Assembly: GCA_034416335.1 (NCBI GenBank)
Contig: DAOULV010000023.1
Location: 1-64,000 of the forward strand
Length of the DNA: 64,000 nt
From: MGML01 sp034416335
Lineage (GTDB): Bacteria > Chloroflexota > Dehalococcoidia > Dehalococcoidales > UBA2162
Direction of reading: 5' to 3'
The notes beneath the pieces were generated by a model, which made no database searches, was not told where the DNA came from, and saw nothing but the letters and a program-made list of their open reading frames with translations. This document shows positions 42,121-49,866 of this stretch, one piece after another (position 1 is the first letter of the stretch; each line of letters starts with the position of its first letter). Made by a program: the position numbers and the translations under genes.

Positions 42121-42747
42121 TTAATCATCCCAGAGACGGAAGGGAGGATATTCGTCTGTCATAAGGGCCATATATGCGTACGTCCGGTATGACCAGCGGT
42201 TCGTACCGACCACCAGTTTAAATATTTCTTCGGGATATTTACCGGTAAACAGCAGCGCACACCCGGCGAAGATAGCGAGGATAAATGTCAGACCCACCCG
42301 GCTGTGTTCTCCTCCGCCTCCCTGGAGAAGCGAAAGAATTATGCAGTGCGGAATAATCAGCAGCCACCATTTCACCAATGCCAACCCTTTGGACAGTTTT
42401 TCGGGATATTCAATCTCAAGGTCGGCTGGATAACTGTCATCAGGCTCAAGGCTGAAAGGCGGATACCTGTCCGTTCCCAGAACCTGATAACTGTAGAAAC
42501 CCACCCGCCACGACCAGCGTAATACACCCGTGATGAATTTGAACAGGCTCTCCGGATACTTCCCGGTGAACAGGATTGCAAACAGGGCAATTATCCAGGC
42601 GATGACCGCAGCCACCCACAGGAACGCCAGGCAAACATAATGCGGGATACCCAGCAGCCATTTGAGCAGCCATAGACCGGGGCCGGGTGGTACGGAAAGA
42701 TCACCCCTTATATTCACAGGATAGGGGTTCTGTTTCTGAGACATCAT
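42121..42747 (-). CDS. DUF4389-like membrane protein with two internal repeats
   Basis: A 208-residue membrane protein with four predicted segments in two similar halves: LLKWLLGIPHYVCLAFLWVA, VIAWIIALFAILFTGKYP and VKWWLLIIPHCIILSLL, LTFILAIFAGCALLFTGKYP. Each half ends in a conserved cytoplasmic-side block (PESLFKFITGVLRWSWRVGF and PEEIFKLVVGTNRWSYRTYA) followed by TDRYPPFSL/TDEYPPFRL. This is the DUF4389 pattern. Function unknown; relatives are found near stress and transport genes. It is the last minus-strand gene before the divergent cupin 5 gene. Confidence 0.8.
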   Translation of the reverse strand: MMSQKQNPYPVNIRGDLSVPPGPGLWLLKWLLGIPHYVCLAFLWVAAVIAWIIALFAILFTGKYPESLFKFITGVLRWSWRVGFYSYQVLGTDRYPPFSLEPDDSYPADLEIEYPEKLSKGLALVKWWLLIIPHCIILSLLQGGGGEHSRVGLTFILAIFAGCALLFTGKYPEEIFKLVVGTNRWSYRTYAYMALMTDEYPPFRLWDD

Positions 42748-42962
42748 AAACCTCCTGGTTTTAGTTATTCGTTTTCTAGAAGGATATGAAAAATAAGAAA
42801 GAAGTATCTGTAATAAACGATTTCAAACATTGTATCAGGAAATTAATACAATAACACCCGAAGTATATAAAAAACTTATTATCTGGTAACATTAATAACT
42901 TGAGCGGATTGCTCTCATCCGGTGAATCCTTTTTCTGTATTCAATTGAGGAGGAATAATATT

Positions 42963-43478
42963 ATGCCAGAATCCAGATATTCAAAATACGTGATTAGAAA
43001 GCCGGCTGTCATCGGTCAGGGAGGACACCTGGAGATACCGGACAGATACGACCTAGAAGGCAAGGTGGATACCGGTCCGCTGGTATGGGTCGGGAAGGAA
43101 ATCATCCCCGAAGCGATAACGGGACTTGAATCCGGGATTATCTCAGGAGATTTCACCGTAGGTACCGGTACCGGCGGAGGTCTCGAACCCCACAAACACG
43201 ACGATTTCGACGAGATGTTCCTGTTTATGGGAACGAACCCCGACGATATCGAAGATCTCGGGGCGGACGTGGAGTTCTGGCTAGGCGAAGGAGACGAACT
43301 GGAGAAAATCGAGATAAACACTTCAGCCTGCGTCTTCGTCCCGGCAGGTCTGGCCCACTTTCCATTGACATGGAAGAACGTAAAACGACCCTGTGTATTC
43401 GTAGTGGTTTCCTGCAGTCCTTTCGATCCCAGTACACAACGGCAGGACCCGGTTTCACGCAACGGCAGACCGCAGTAG
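42963..43478 (+). CDS. Cupin-like protein 5
   Basis: A 171-residue protein (MPESRYSKYVIRKPAVIGQG) with the same family signature as the four minus-strand genes and a complete metal site: PHKHDDFDEMFLFMG (one residue longer spacing) and FVPAGLAHFPLTWKNVKRPC. The ATG was taken because GGAGGAA lies 9 bp upstream; the frame is open further back without a ribosome site. It is divergent from the others and leads into the URO-D family gene 28 bp downstream, so it is probably co-transcribed with it, which makes an enzyme-plus-cupin operon the natural reading. Confidence 0.8.
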   Translation: MPESRYSKYVIRKPAVIGQGGHLEIPDRYDLEGKVDTGPLVWVGKEIIPEAITGLESGIISGDFTVGTGTGGGLEPHKHDDFDEMFLFMGTNPDDIEDLGADVEFWLGEGDELEKIEINTSACVFVPAGLAHFPLTWKNVKRPCVFVVVSCSPFDPSTQRQDPVSRNGRPQ

Positions 43479-43506
43479 CTGATACCAGTCCGGAGGATAG
43501 ATAAAT

Positions 43507-44760
43507 ATGGACGTAACACCCGAGCAAAGATACAGGGAAAAGGGGAAAAGACTGGGCGACGTCGTCCGGCTGCAGATACCGGACAGAGTGCCGGTGATGC
43601 TGGAATTAAGTTATTTCCCGGCCTGGTACACCGGACTGACTTTTGAAGCTGCATACTACGACTATGACAGGTGGCTCGAAGCCTGTATCAAGACTACGCT
43701 CGACTTCGACCCTGATCTGGTGCACATTACTCCGTTTTTCCCCGGTGAAGCGCTGGAGCTTCTCGAACCCAGGCCGCTCAAGTGGCCTGGACACGGAGTG
43801 TCGCCCGATGACTCGCACCAGTACCTCGAACTGGAGAGTATGAAAGAGGATGAATACGATGCTCTTATGGGCGACATATCCGACTTTATACTGCGGAAGC
43901 ACCTGCCGCGTGTCTGCGGGGCAATGGAGGCTTTCAGCAAACTCCCCAGGCTTTCTGCACAGGGTTTCAGCTACCGGGGGGCGCTTGCCCTGGCGGAAGC
44001 GCTGGCAGACCCCGAAGTTACCGATGCAATCGGGAAGCTCAGGGAAGTCGGTCGGATTATGCTGAAATGGCGTTCAAGGATGGACTCGTTCGGGAAAGAA
44101 ATCGATAAACTAGGTTACCCCAGATTCAGTCCGGGCACGGCACAGGCGCCCTTCGATTCTGTTTCAGACTTCCTGAGAGGAATGCAGGGTACCATGCTAG
44201 ATATATTCCGCCAGCCCGACAAACTGCTCCGGGCCTGCGATAAAATCCTTGAAGACAGGATAAACAGGGGTATTCCCGCAGTAGAAGGCAGCGATGAATG
44301 TCCTCACCTGCTGTTTATGGGTATGCACCGGGGCTCGGACGGCTTTATGTCCGTACGGCAGTTCGAAAAGTTCTACTGGCCTACGCTTAAGAAGATCATT
44401 CTTGCCGTTATAGACGCCGGACTGACGCCGCTTATCTTCTGTGAGGGCGACTGGACGACCAGGATACATTATTTACTGGAGTTGCCGGCAGGTAAAAGCG
44501 TCGCCCGTCTCGACCTGACCGATATATATAAAGCCAAGGAGATTCTTAAAGGCCATACGGCAATAATGGGGAACGTCCCTGCTTCCATATTGCAAACCGG
44601 TACACCGGACGATGTGAAAAACCGCTGCAGGAAACTGATAGATGTGATAGGTAAAGACGGCGGATATATCCTGACAGCGGGGAGTTCCATAGACAAGGCA
44701 AGACCGGAAAACATCAGGGCAATGGTGGATTTCACGAAAGAGTACGGGGTATACGGGTAG
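43507..44760 (+). CDS. Uroporphyrinogen decarboxylase-family protein 1
   Basis: A 417-residue URO-D/MtaA superfamily TIM-barrel protein. Recognisable family blocks are RYREKGKRLGDVVRLQIPDR, WPGHGVSPDDSHQYLE, MHRGSDGFMSVRQFEKFYWP and GKSVARLDLTDIYKAKEILK with AIMGNVPASIL. Members include corrinoid-dependent methyltransferases (MtaA, CmuA) and enzymes of unknown reaction in anaerobes. The place where methyltransferases have the zinc H-x-C reads PLIFCEGDWT, so the classical zinc site is altered. No corrinoid-binding protein gene is next to it, so the reaction stays open. It follows a cupin-like gene and precedes a close paralogue 335 bp further on. Confidence 0.8.
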   Translation: MDVTPEQRYREKGKRLGDVVRLQIPDRVPVMLELSYFPAWYTGLTFEAAYYDYDRWLEACIKTTLDFDPDLVHITPFFPGEALELLEPRPLKWPGHGVSPDDSHQYLELESMKEDEYDALMGDISDFILRKHLPRVCGAMEAFSKLPRLSAQGFSYRGALALAEALADPEVTDAIGKLREVGRIMLKWRSRMDSFGKEIDKLGYPRFSPGTAQAPFDSVSDFLRGMQGTMLDIFRQPDKLLRACDKILEDRINRGIPAVEGSDECPHLLFMGMHRGSDGFMSVRQFEKFYWPTLKKIILAVIDAGLTPLIFCEGDWTTRIHYLLELPAGKSVARLDLTDIYKAKEILKGHTAIMGNVPASILQTGTPDDVKNRCRKLIDVIGKDGGYILTAGSSIDKARPENIRAMVDFTKEYGVYG

Positions 44761-45095
44761 ACCGAATTTTCACTTAATCTGCTTGGGTAAAGACGCATAT
44801 CGTTCTACGCTCATATGGTCGTTTATATACATCTCACCGCTGTCCCCTTTCCGGCTATAACCATCGACGTTGTCCAGAAAAGGGGAGTTAATAAGAGAGA
44901 GGGGCTCCGCCCCTCTCTCAAACTCTTTCCCCCTCAAACTATCGAAATTTTTCTGCTGAATACGGTAACTGTTTGAGGGGGATAAAGGGGGTGTACCGAA
45001 TATTACAATCAGTACTGAATAGTACCACGTATTTATCAAGTTGACGGATTATTCCGCCTTTAGTAAAGTTAGCTAGAAATATGGGGAGGTAATAT
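44761..45095. other. Intergenic region with family B copy B2
   Basis: From about 44,880 to 45,031 lies a family B repeat in reverse orientation: outer end GAATAGTACC, the CCCCCTCAAACTATCG hairpin arms and a GAGGGGCTCC/GGAGCCCCTC-like hairpin. The rest holds no open reading frame. A GGGGAGG ribosome site at the right edge belongs to the next gene. Confidence 0.65.
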
Positions 45096-46349
45096 ATGGC
45101 AGAAAAATCACCGGAAGAACTGTACAGGGAAAGAGACCAGAGGCTTGCCGATGCAATAGAACTGAAAGTGCCGGACCGTGTGCCGATAGATATGTCATTC
45201 GGTTATTTCCCGGCAAGGTACACAAATCAGCCTTTTTCAATAGTCTATTACGAACCGCAGAAGTGGCTGGAGGCGGTCAAGAAGACGGTTGTGGACTTCC
45301 AGCCCGACTCTCTGTTCTATATACAGGGACTTCAACCCGGTAAAGCCCTCGAGAAACTCGACCCGAAGACACAGAGATGGCCGGGGCACGGCGTTCCCGA
45401 AAATACCGGTAATCAGGCAATTGAGGGCGAGTTTATGAAGGCGGACGAGTACGACCTGGTTATGAAAGACTCAACTAATTTCACACTTAGATACTTGATG
45501 CCGAGGACTGTCGGTTCAATGGAAGCCTGGGCGAATTTCCCGGACCTTTCCGATGCAGGCAGGGGGCAGATGGGTGCAATGATGATCGCGGAAGCATTAG
45601 CCAGGCCAGACATGGCTGCTTCCATAGCTACACTCCAGGAAGTCGGTCGCGAAATTGCCGAATGGAGAAAAACCTTACCTGACTTAAACGCCGCGGTGGA
45701 AGAACTCGGTTTCCCGGTAGGCGGGATGGGCGCCGGTGGGTCACCCTACGATCAGGTCATGAACGGTTTCAGAGGAATGCCGGGGACGATGATGGATATT
45801 TACCGCCAGCCGGACAAGCTTCATGAACTTATCGATTATTTCCTGGAAAGAAGTCTGAAACGAATCGAAGCGATGCCATACCGTGAACACCACAAGAGGA
45901 GTTTCATGGCTACGCACAGGGGTTCGGATGGATTCATGTCGAAAAAGCAATTCGAGGAATTCTACTGGCCAGGATTAAAGAAGATTTACCTTGCTGCCAT
46001 CGATAAGGGAATCATCCCATGTATTTTCTTCGAGGGCGACTGGACAACCCGCCTCGAGTATCTTCTCGAGTTGCCGAAAGGCAAGATAATGGCGCACTTT
46101 GATTCCACGGATATTTTCCGAGCAAAAGACATCCTTAAAGGTCATATGTGCATCAGGGGTAATTTCCCCGGCTCACTGCTTACGGCCGGTACTCCCGACG
46201 AAGTGAAGGAACACGTCAAGAAGCTGATCGATTACGTAGGTAAGGACGGCGGTTACGTCATGTGCCCCAGGGTTGTTCCTGATTTTGCCAAACCGGAAAA
46301 CCTGCACGCCATGATTGACTATACCAAGGAATACGGCGTCTACAACTAG
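45096..46349 (+). CDS. Uroporphyrinogen decarboxylase-family protein 2
   Basis: A 417-residue paralogue of the previous URO-D protein, the same length and collinear: ELYRERDQRLADAIELKVPD, WPGHGVPENTGNQAIEGEFM, THRGSDGFMSKKQFEEFYWP, GKIMAHFDSTDIFRAKDILK and CIRGNFPGSLL. The zinc position reads CIFFEGDWTT here, so again no H-x-C. Differences are concentrated in the likely substrate region (YEPQKWLEAVKKTVVDFQPD). The pair probably arose by duplication and diverged in substrate. A strong ribosome site precedes the start. Alternative role, a true uroporphyrinogen decarboxylase, is unlikely with two copies and no heme genes around. Confidence 0.8.
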   Translation: MAEKSPEELYRERDQRLADAIELKVPDRVPIDMSFGYFPARYTNQPFSIVYYEPQKWLEAVKKTVVDFQPDSLFYIQGLQPGKALEKLDPKTQRWPGHGVPENTGNQAIEGEFMKADEYDLVMKDSTNFTLRYLMPRTVGSMEAWANFPDLSDAGRGQMGAMMIAEALARPDMAASIATLQEVGREIAEWRKTLPDLNAAVEELGFPVGGMGAGGSPYDQVMNGFRGMPGTMMDIYRQPDKLHELIDYFLERSLKRIEAMPYREHHKRSFMATHRGSDGFMSKKQFEEFYWPGLKKIYLAAIDKGIIPCIFFEGDWTTRLEYLLELPKGKIMAHFDSTDIFRAKDILKGHMCIRGNFPGSLLTAGTPDEVKEHVKKLIDYVGKDGGYVMCPRVVPDFAKPENLHAMIDYTKEYGVYN

Positions 46350-46380
46350 TTTGCTGTCTTATAGGTTCCTTGAAAAATTA

Positions 46381-46597
46381 GTCGGTTCCGGAGCCTCCGT
46401 TCATGGTTCGATAAACTCACCATGAGCGATCAGGACTCCAGGTACCGCTTGTCCTGAGCCTATCGAAGTATGAGTCTTAAACACCGTTCATCCTGAGATT
46501 GTCGAAGTATGAACCTTAAACACCGTTCATCCTGAGCTTGTCGAAGGATGAGCCTTAGACACCGTTCGTCCTGAGCCTGTCGAAGGATGAGCCTATT
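46381..46597. repeat. Tandem REP-like palindromes
   Basis: Four imperfect repeats of the type CACCGTTCATCCTGAGCTTG followed by TCGAAGGATGAGCCTTAAA, spaced about 38 bp apart. Single copies occur near 27640 and 52040. Each unit can form a short hairpin (CATCCT/AGGATG). These are typical noncoding repeats of the genome; they fill most of the gap between the URO-D gene and the dehydrogenase gene. Confidence 0.7.
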
Positions 46598-46723
46598 ATT
46601 TAAGAGGTTTCGGGGACGCGAATCGAGAACCGAATAATCAGCCGGTCTACCATTCCGGCCCCGGTTTTCACCGGGATCGGTATGGTTTTTAGTACAGGTA
46701 ACAGATGATAAAGGAGCTGTGTG

Positions 46724-47596
46724 ATGACATTAAAAATTGGATTTGTCGGGGTAGGAGACATCGGAAACGTGATGGCAAGAAGCATACTGAAAGCTGGTAT
46801 ACCACTCGCGGTGTATGACCTGAATAAAGAAGCCGTCGACAGGGTTGTGGCTGAAGGAGCTTCAGCGGCAAATTCCTGCCGGGAACTGATGGAAACGAGC
46901 GACGCCGTAATCAGCATGGTACGCGATATCCCCCAGACGGAAGAAGTAGTTTTCGGTAAAGAAGGGCTGTGGGAAGGGACAAAGGAAGGAAGTATTATCA
47001 TCCTTTCCAGTACAATCGGGCCGTATTACCCCTGTGAACTCTACGAAAAAGGCAAGGAAAAGGGCGTCAGAGTAATCGACATAGGCGTTACCAAGAATAT
47101 CCCTACCAATGAGATAGGTCAGTTCACCCTGATGGTAAGCGGTGATGACGACGTTATAGATAAATGCTGGCCTGTTTTCGAAGCTATGGGGAGAAAAGTA
47201 TTCAAAGCAGGAAAAATAGGAAACGGCCAAGCTTACAAACTTGTCAATAATATGGTTGCCTTCAATATGGGGACAGTAATCCACGAGTGCCTGAATGTCG
47301 GTCTTAAAGCAGGTCTCGACATGAAGATGATGCTGGATGTAATGCAGGAAGGCACCGGTGGAAGCTGGATGGCGAACAGTATGAGAAATATGCTTGAATC
47401 CGGCAGGAGAAGGATGCCTCCCCCACCCCCTCCATCCGGTGATTCCCCACCGCCTAAATTCATTAATAAAGACCAGGTACTGGCAATCGAGATGGCTGAA
47501 AAACTGGAAGCCGAAATACCTGTGGCAAAACTGATGGAGGAACTCGACGAGTCTAAAGTGTATGAAACCTATACAAAATATATGAGGGGAGAATAG
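46724..47596 (+). CDS. NAD(P)-dependent beta-hydroxyacid dehydrogenase
   Basis: A 290-residue enzyme of the 3-hydroxyisobutyrate/6-phosphogluconate dehydrogenase-like family. The cofactor loop is GFVGVGDIGNVMARSILKAG at residues about 6-25, followed by IPLAVYDLNKEAVDRV; the catalytic Lys lies in NGQAYKLVNNMVAFNMG near residue 170. A run of six prolines with charged flanks sits before the C-terminus (about residue 235), which is unusual for the family and may need EF-P. AAGGAG lies 7 bp before the chosen ATG. Substrate unknown; together with the TPP enzyme and the SDR it suggests metabolism of branched or hydroxylated acids, which is an inference. Confidence 0.85.
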   Translation: MTLKIGFVGVGDIGNVMARSILKAGIPLAVYDLNKEAVDRVVAEGASAANSCRELMETSDAVISMVRDIPQTEEVVFGKEGLWEGTKEGSIIILSSTIGPYYPCELYEKGKEKGVRVIDIGVTKNIPTNEIGQFTLMVSGDDDVIDKCWPVFEAMGRKVFKAGKIGNGQAYKLVNNMVAFNMGTVIHECLNVGLKAGLDMKMMLDVMQEGTGGSWMANSMRNMLESGRRRMPPPPPPSGDSPPPKFINKDQVLAIEMAEKLEAEIPVAKLMEELDESKVYETYTKYMRGE

Positions 47597-47804
47597 TAAT
47601 ATCTAAGAAACCTCTGAAAAGTCCCCTCACCCTAACCCTCTCCCCTCAAGGGAGAGGAATGTCCCGATCGATATTAAGCGGTGTTAATCAAAGGTTCCCT
47701 AAACACTGAAACCTGATTTGTAAATAAGCATTAATACTAAAATAAAAGGTTATAATCAGGTAATGAATTATTTCGATATCTGGATTTATACTACACCGAT
47801 TGTC

Positions 47805-47843
47805 ATTATTGCATCGTCCGCCTGCGGCGGACGATGCAATAAT
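47805..47843. repeat. Perfect 18-bp hairpin
   Basis: ATTATTGCATCGTCCGCC and its exact complement with a 3-nt TGC loop, between the dehydrogenase gene and the IscU-like gene. It has no T tract on either strand, so it is not a standard terminator; it is stable enough to block RNA polymerase or protect RNA 3' ends. The 280-bp gap holds nothing else except a short CCTCTCCC/GGGAGAGG palindrome near 47,640. Confidence 0.7.
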
Positions 47844-47874
47844 TATAAGATTACCACAAAGTGACAGTACCGGT

Positions 47875-48282
47875 TTATTCCGGCGAGGCGTAATTCGCCG
47901 TACGGTTGAATACGCGATTAATCAACTCGATAGTTCCCCATACCTTGCGCCTGACTCCGCCGCCTTCGCTGCCTATCCACTCGTAGAATTTCTCTTTAGG
48001 GATATTTCTTGCTTCTTCAATAGTGAGACCCCGCGTCAGTTCGCACAGGGCTTCGATAACCACGTTCGCCGTCGGGTCACAGCTGCATAAATATCTTATA
48101 TCATCGATAACGTCGTCTTTAACCTTAACGTATACGTTGATATAATCGCTTTCTCCCTTACCGCAGATATGTATACCTTCGGCTTTCGAATCTATAAAGA
48201 AGGTGGGGTTTTCGAAAGAGCCGGCATTCTTAAAGCCTTCTTTCATCAATTCTTTATATTTTTCGGCAACTATTTCGTCCAT
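47875..48282 (-). CDS. IscU/NifU-like iron-sulfur scaffold protein
   Basis: A 135-residue protein of the IscU/NifU N-terminal family: IHICGKGESDYINVYVKVKD with the first Cys near residue 35, then YLCSCDPTANVVIEALCELT with two more Cys; these make the three-Cys scaffold set, though with wider spacing than canonical IscU. The LTIEEARNIPKEKFYEWIG segment is the conserved C-terminal helix. Length is normal. It is 33 bp from a cysteine-desulfurase-like gene on the same strand, so sulfur for clusters (or selenium) is probably made next door. Function in cluster assembly is well supported by the pairing. Confidence 0.85.
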   Translation of the reverse strand: MDEIVAEKYKELMKEGFKNAGSFENPTFFIDSKAEGIHICGKGESDYINVYVKVKDDVIDDIRYLCSCDPTANVVIEALCELTRGLTIEEARNIPKEKFYEWIGSEGGGVRRKVWGTIELINRVFNRTANYASPE

Positions 48283-48315
48283 TACACGTCCTGCTCCGCG
48301 TTATTATGCTTAATT

Positions 48316-49659
48316 TTAAATATAGAAACGTTCTCTGAATACCTCTTCGAGCGTGTCAAGAAATATATCACATTCCGCAATAGTATTATAAAAGTAAAAG
48401 GACGCTCTGTACATCATTCTCTGTTCACCCGGTAGCTGGGGACCCGACCATCCCTGACCGAATTCCTTATTCAGGAAAGAATGCACGCAAAACTGCCCGT
48501 CCCTGATCATTACATTACTTTTTTCACTTAATTCCTCGGCTATCCCGTTTGCATTTGGCCTTTTAATTTCGAAAGAGAGTATTCCGCTTCTTTTCCCGGG
48601 ATCTCTCGGCCCGAGTATGTGAAACCAGCCGAGGTCTCCGTAACGCTCCAGCAGCTTCTCCGACAGGTAGGTATTAAGGTTCTTTTCCTGTGCCCTGATA
48701 TTTCCCATACCGACGTTCAGCAGGTACTTCACCGCCGCACCTGCTGCAATCTGGCCGGGATAATCCTGCAAACCCACTTCGAACCTTTCGGGTGGCATAA
48801 GAAGGTTGTATTCCTCGTAGGTGGTATCGATGATAGTATCTCCGCCGAGCATGGTGGGTAATACGACGTCTTCGGTCTCATTTTCTTCCAGTGTTTCTTT
48901 ACCCAGATATTCGGCTTTTCCGTAGAGAACGCCGACTCCCCTGGGACCACACATCTTGTGCAGGGAAAAAACCAGGAAATCCACGTCCAGTTCTTTAACA
49001 TCGACAGCCTGGTGGGGGATGGTCTGAGCTCCGTCGAGCAGCACCCTGGCGCCGTACCGGTGGGCAAGACTGACAATCTCTTTCGCCGGTAAGGTATAGC
49101 CCGTAAGATTCGAGGTATATCCCATACTTACCAGTCTAACGCGGTTGTTTTTCAGCCTGTCTTCGAACACATCGAGGTCTATCTCTCCGTCTTCAGTAGA
49201 GTCTATCGGTATCGTCTCGATAATTCCCTTTTTGCGTAAACGGAGCCAGGGTATCAGGTTCGAGTTGTGTTCTTTATCCGTATGAAGGACCACATCCCCC
49301 GGTTTGAACTGGGTACCGAGGGCAACGATATTTACGCCGTGACTGGAGTTCAGAGTAAAAATGATTTCTTTATGGGAATCGGCATTGATAAAATCCTTGA
49401 TGATATGCCGTGAACCCTTCATTCCCCGGTCAGGGTTACCGTCGATGCGGTCGGTTACTTCTCTGGCAAACCAGTGCCTGCTCCTACCTTCTCCGCAAGC
49501 CGGAAAATCGTTGTAATATTCATTGAAAGCATCTATGACCTGTTTGGGGACAAGCGTGTTACAGGCATTATCGAAATATATCGGCGGCGCACCGTTTTGA
49601 AGATTTTTTAAGGACGGGAAATCTTTCCTTACCCATTCGAGTGGATTCTCGCTGGTCAA
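48316..49659 (-). CDS. Cysteine desulfurase-like PLP enzyme (class V aminotransferase fold)
   Basis: A 447-residue SufS/CsdA-like protein. The N-terminus YFDNACNTLVPKQVIDAFNE and the block HGVNIVALGTQFKPGDVVLH fit the family; the PLP Lys is in VFSLHKMCGPRGVGVLYG near residue 234, and a catalytic Cys in RDGQFCVHSFLNKEFG near residue 391. SufS-type enzymes take sulfur from cysteine or selenium from selenocysteine. It lies just left of the two UGA-containing genes and directly upstream of the IscU-like gene on the same strand, so a sulfur or selenium donor for those products is possible, though untested. Group I or II assignment cannot be settled from sequence alone. Confidence 0.85.
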   Translation of the reverse strand: MTSENPLEWVRKDFPSLKNLQNGAPPIYFDNACNTLVPKQVIDAFNEYYNDFPACGEGRSRHWFAREVTDRIDGNPDRGMKGSRHIIKDFINADSHKEIIFTLNSSHGVNIVALGTQFKPGDVVLHTDKEHNSNLIPWLRLRKKGIIETIPIDSTEDGEIDLDVFEDRLKNNRVRLVSMGYTSNLTGYTLPAKEIVSLAHRYGARVLLDGAQTIPHQAVDVKELDVDFLVFSLHKMCGPRGVGVLYGKAEYLGKETLEENETEDVVLPTMLGGDTIIDTTYEEYNLLMPPERFEVGLQDYPGQIAAGAAVKYLLNVGMGNIRAQEKNLNTYLSEKLLERYGDLGWFHILGPRDPGKRSGILSFEIKRPNANGIAEELSEKSNVMIRDGQFCVHSFLNKEFGQGWSGPQLPGEQRMMYRASFYFYNTIAECDIFLDTLEEVFRERFYI

Positions 49660-49866
49660 TTATGTCTCCTTCCTTCAAGTATTATACTTAAAGGATTTAC
49701 AGACGTCCAATAATTAATATAATAATTATTATAATACTCAACTATCCGGAGTACCGGCAGAAGATTGTGCAGTATAATACAATTATTCGAACGATTTTCA
49801 GAGAATTGACAAACATTTCAGATATCCCTGACAATTATCCTTACTATAAAACACAGGAGTTGCAAA

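Noticed and set aside
47606..47665. A sixth copy of family A near 47.6 kb
   Set aside because: Only the CCTCTCCC/GGGAGAGG palindrome is present; the typical ends and second hairpin are absent.
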